Origin: Paramesorhizobium salinisoli
GTDB lineage: Bacteria; Pseudomonadota; Alphaproteobacteria; Rhizobiales; Rhizobiaceae
DNA length: 64,000 nt
Reading direction: 5' to 3'
NCBI RefSeq assembly: GCF_003335045.1
Contig: NZ_QOZG01000008.1
Span: 1 to 64,000, forward strand
Shown here: one piece after another, positions 63,267 through 64,000 of the stretch
Layout: each line of letters starts with the position of its first letter
Position numbering within the stretch: the stretch's first letter is position 1
Program-made: the position numbers and the translations under genes
The notes under the pieces: generated by a model
The model's database searches: none
Seen by the model: only the letters and a program-made list of their open reading frames with translations
What the model was told of the DNA's origin: nothing

Positions 63267-63858
63267 CGATCGCTCCCAGCTTGCGCAATTCGGCGAGGAG
63301 CGGCAGCATCGGCAATCCGACAATGGTGAAATAGTCGCCGTCGATTTTATCGAAGAGTTGCAGGCCTTCACCTTCAACCTGATAGGCGCCGACGCTCGAA
63401 AGGGCGATGTCTCCAACGCTCGCGAGATGCCGGCCGATAAAGGCCGGATCGAGCGCGCGCATCGTCATCTGCGCCACCCCGACGTGCCGCCAGATTGTTT
63501 CGCCGGCGCGCACCAGAACCACTGCGCTGTTGAGATTGTGGGTTTTTCCCGACAATTTCAGGAGATGGCGGCGCGCGGCATCCATGTCGGCCGGCTTGTG
63601 GAATATTTCGTCGTCCAGCGACAATGTCTGGTCACAGCCGATGACCAAGGCATCGGGGTGGCGGCTGGCGACATCGAGCGCCTTTGCCTCGGCCAGGACC
63701 AGCGCGACTTCCTCCGGCGTGGAGCCGGTATCGTGCAACGTTGCTTCAACCACGCGCTCGTCGATTTCCGCCGCCTCCGCCGAGAAGGGTATCCCGGCGT
63801 TTTTCAACAGGGCAGCGCGAAAAGGACTTTTCGATGCCAGAATGATCTGTGTCGTCAT
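63259..63858 (-). CDS. maf: Maf-family nucleotide pyrophosphatase
   Basis: 199 residues. [21 protein letters not shown] and [20 protein letters not shown] are Maf motifs, with [35 protein letters not shown] at the C-terminus. Maf proteins cleave non-canonical nucleoside triphosphates (YceF/Maf types). It heads the maf-aroE-coaE-dnaQ run, a rhizobial order. Upstream lies a palindromic repeat and the end of probable ppsR. Confidence 0.93.
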   Translation of the reverse strand: MTTQIILASKSPFRAALLKNAGIPFSAEAAEIDERVVEATLHDTGSTPEEVALVLAEAKALDVASRHPDALVIGCDQTLSLDDEIFHKPADMDAARRHLLKLSGKTHNLNSAVVLVRAGETIWRHVGVAQMTMRALDPAFIGRHLASVGDIALSSVGAYQVEGEGLQLFDKIDGDYFTIVGLPMLPLLAELRKLGAIDG

Positions 63859-63906
63859 GATGGATCCTCAAATCCTGGGTGGAAATGGATCAAAACTACT
63901 TTTTAT

Positions 63907-63948
63907 GCGTCATCTTTTTCGAAACCGGACCACTTTTCGGGATCACGC
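63907..63948. repeat. Rhizobial palindromic repeat upstream of maf
   Basis: 42 bp, arms GCGTCATC... / ...GATCACGC, inner GAAACCGG and CCACTTTTCGG. It is close to the widespread rhizobial short palindrome 'GCATGATC...CCGGTTTCCACTTTTCGGGATCATGC'. It lies between probable ppsR and maf. Confidence 0.75.
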
Positions 63949-63954
63949 TCCTGG

Positions 63955-64000
63955 TTACCGGCTACGCGGGCGCAGGGCAAGAATGGCGGCGGCTGTTTCT
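63955..64000 (-). CDS. Probable 3' end of PpsR (PPDK regulatory protein)
   Basis: On the minus strand, 14 codons (ETAAAILALRPRSR) run from 63999 to the TAA at 63955-63957. 'ETAA.I' is a common ending of the DUF299/PpsR family (…SIEETAAAI…), and ppsR precedes maf-aroE-coaE-dnaQ in rhizobia. Only the tail is in the window, so the call rests mainly on gene order. Confidence 0.45.
   Translation of the reverse strand, partial: ETAAAILALRPRSR

Noticed and set aside
1-64000. CRISPR arrays, prophage, IS elements, tRNA or rRNA genes
   Set aside because: No regularly spaced repeats, transposase or integrase frames, or cloverleaf-like sequences were seen; the short palindromes are dispersed and not in arrays.

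Overview
The window reads as a housekeeping stretch of the main chromosome of an alphaproteobacterium of the Rhizobiales (Hyphomicrobiales), most likely Brucellaceae-like (Brucella/Ochrobactrum relatives). The basis is gene content and order recalled from these genomes: chvI-chvG-hprK-EIIA-HPr-ahcY-divL, a TsaE/phosphotransferase fusion with murU and addBA, trpF-trpB-trpA-accD-folC, hisB-DUF2628-hisH-hisA-hisF-hisE-coaA, hslV-GNAT-hslU, and secB/dnaQ/coaE/aroE/maf, which in these bacteria lies near the replication origin. Coding density is high and GC-rich. I found no tRNA or rRNA gene, insertion sequence, prophage or CRISPR array.

Layout. 1-9 kb: tail of a polysaccharide export gene; a CoA-transferase coupled to a binding-protein-like gene; an arginine catabolism unit (ornithine cyclodeaminase, arginase) divergent from an Lrp/AsnC regulator; then a Mn/Fe ABC transporter (sitABCD) behind a mosaic repeat and Mur/Fur-like palindromes. 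9-16 kb: ada; then, on the minus strand, infC (ATT start codon), an ICMT-like membrane methyltransferase, rpmI-rplT and pheS-pheT, separated by clear terminators. 16-26 kb: a hydrolase, BenE-type transporter, DUF2852 protein, YgjP-like metalloprotease, YdcF-like protein, trpF, trpB, an unknown small gene, trpA, accD and folC. 26-40 kb (minus): trxA, addA, addB, murU, tsaE-amgK, divL and ahcY.

40-46 kb: HPr, a mannose-family EIIA, a short HPr kinase, and the ChvG/ChvI two-component system, with divergent pckA. This joins envelope/acid sensing, an incomplete regulatory PTS and gluconeogenesis. 46-53 kb: arfB, a BON-LysM (Kbp-like) protein, alkB, coaA and the his operon. 53-61 kb: hslV-GNAT-hslU, DUF1402, an XRE regulator, Smr, MltA and Tim44-domain proteins, fxsA and secB. 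61-64 kb: dnaQ, coaE, aroE, maf and probably the last codons of ppsR.

There is no obviously foreign or exotic cassette. The most interesting signals are: a DivL-type kinase with Tyr in place of the phospho-accepting His; the TsaE-AmgK fusion translationally coupled to MurU, suggesting a peptidoglycan-recycling route; a family of imperfect palindromic repeats that abut or supply stop codons and seem to have become the C-terminus of AddA; a conserved-looking unknown gene coupled to trpA; an AccD without its zinc-ribbon cysteines; and candidate operators for sitA, ahcY and chvI/pckA.
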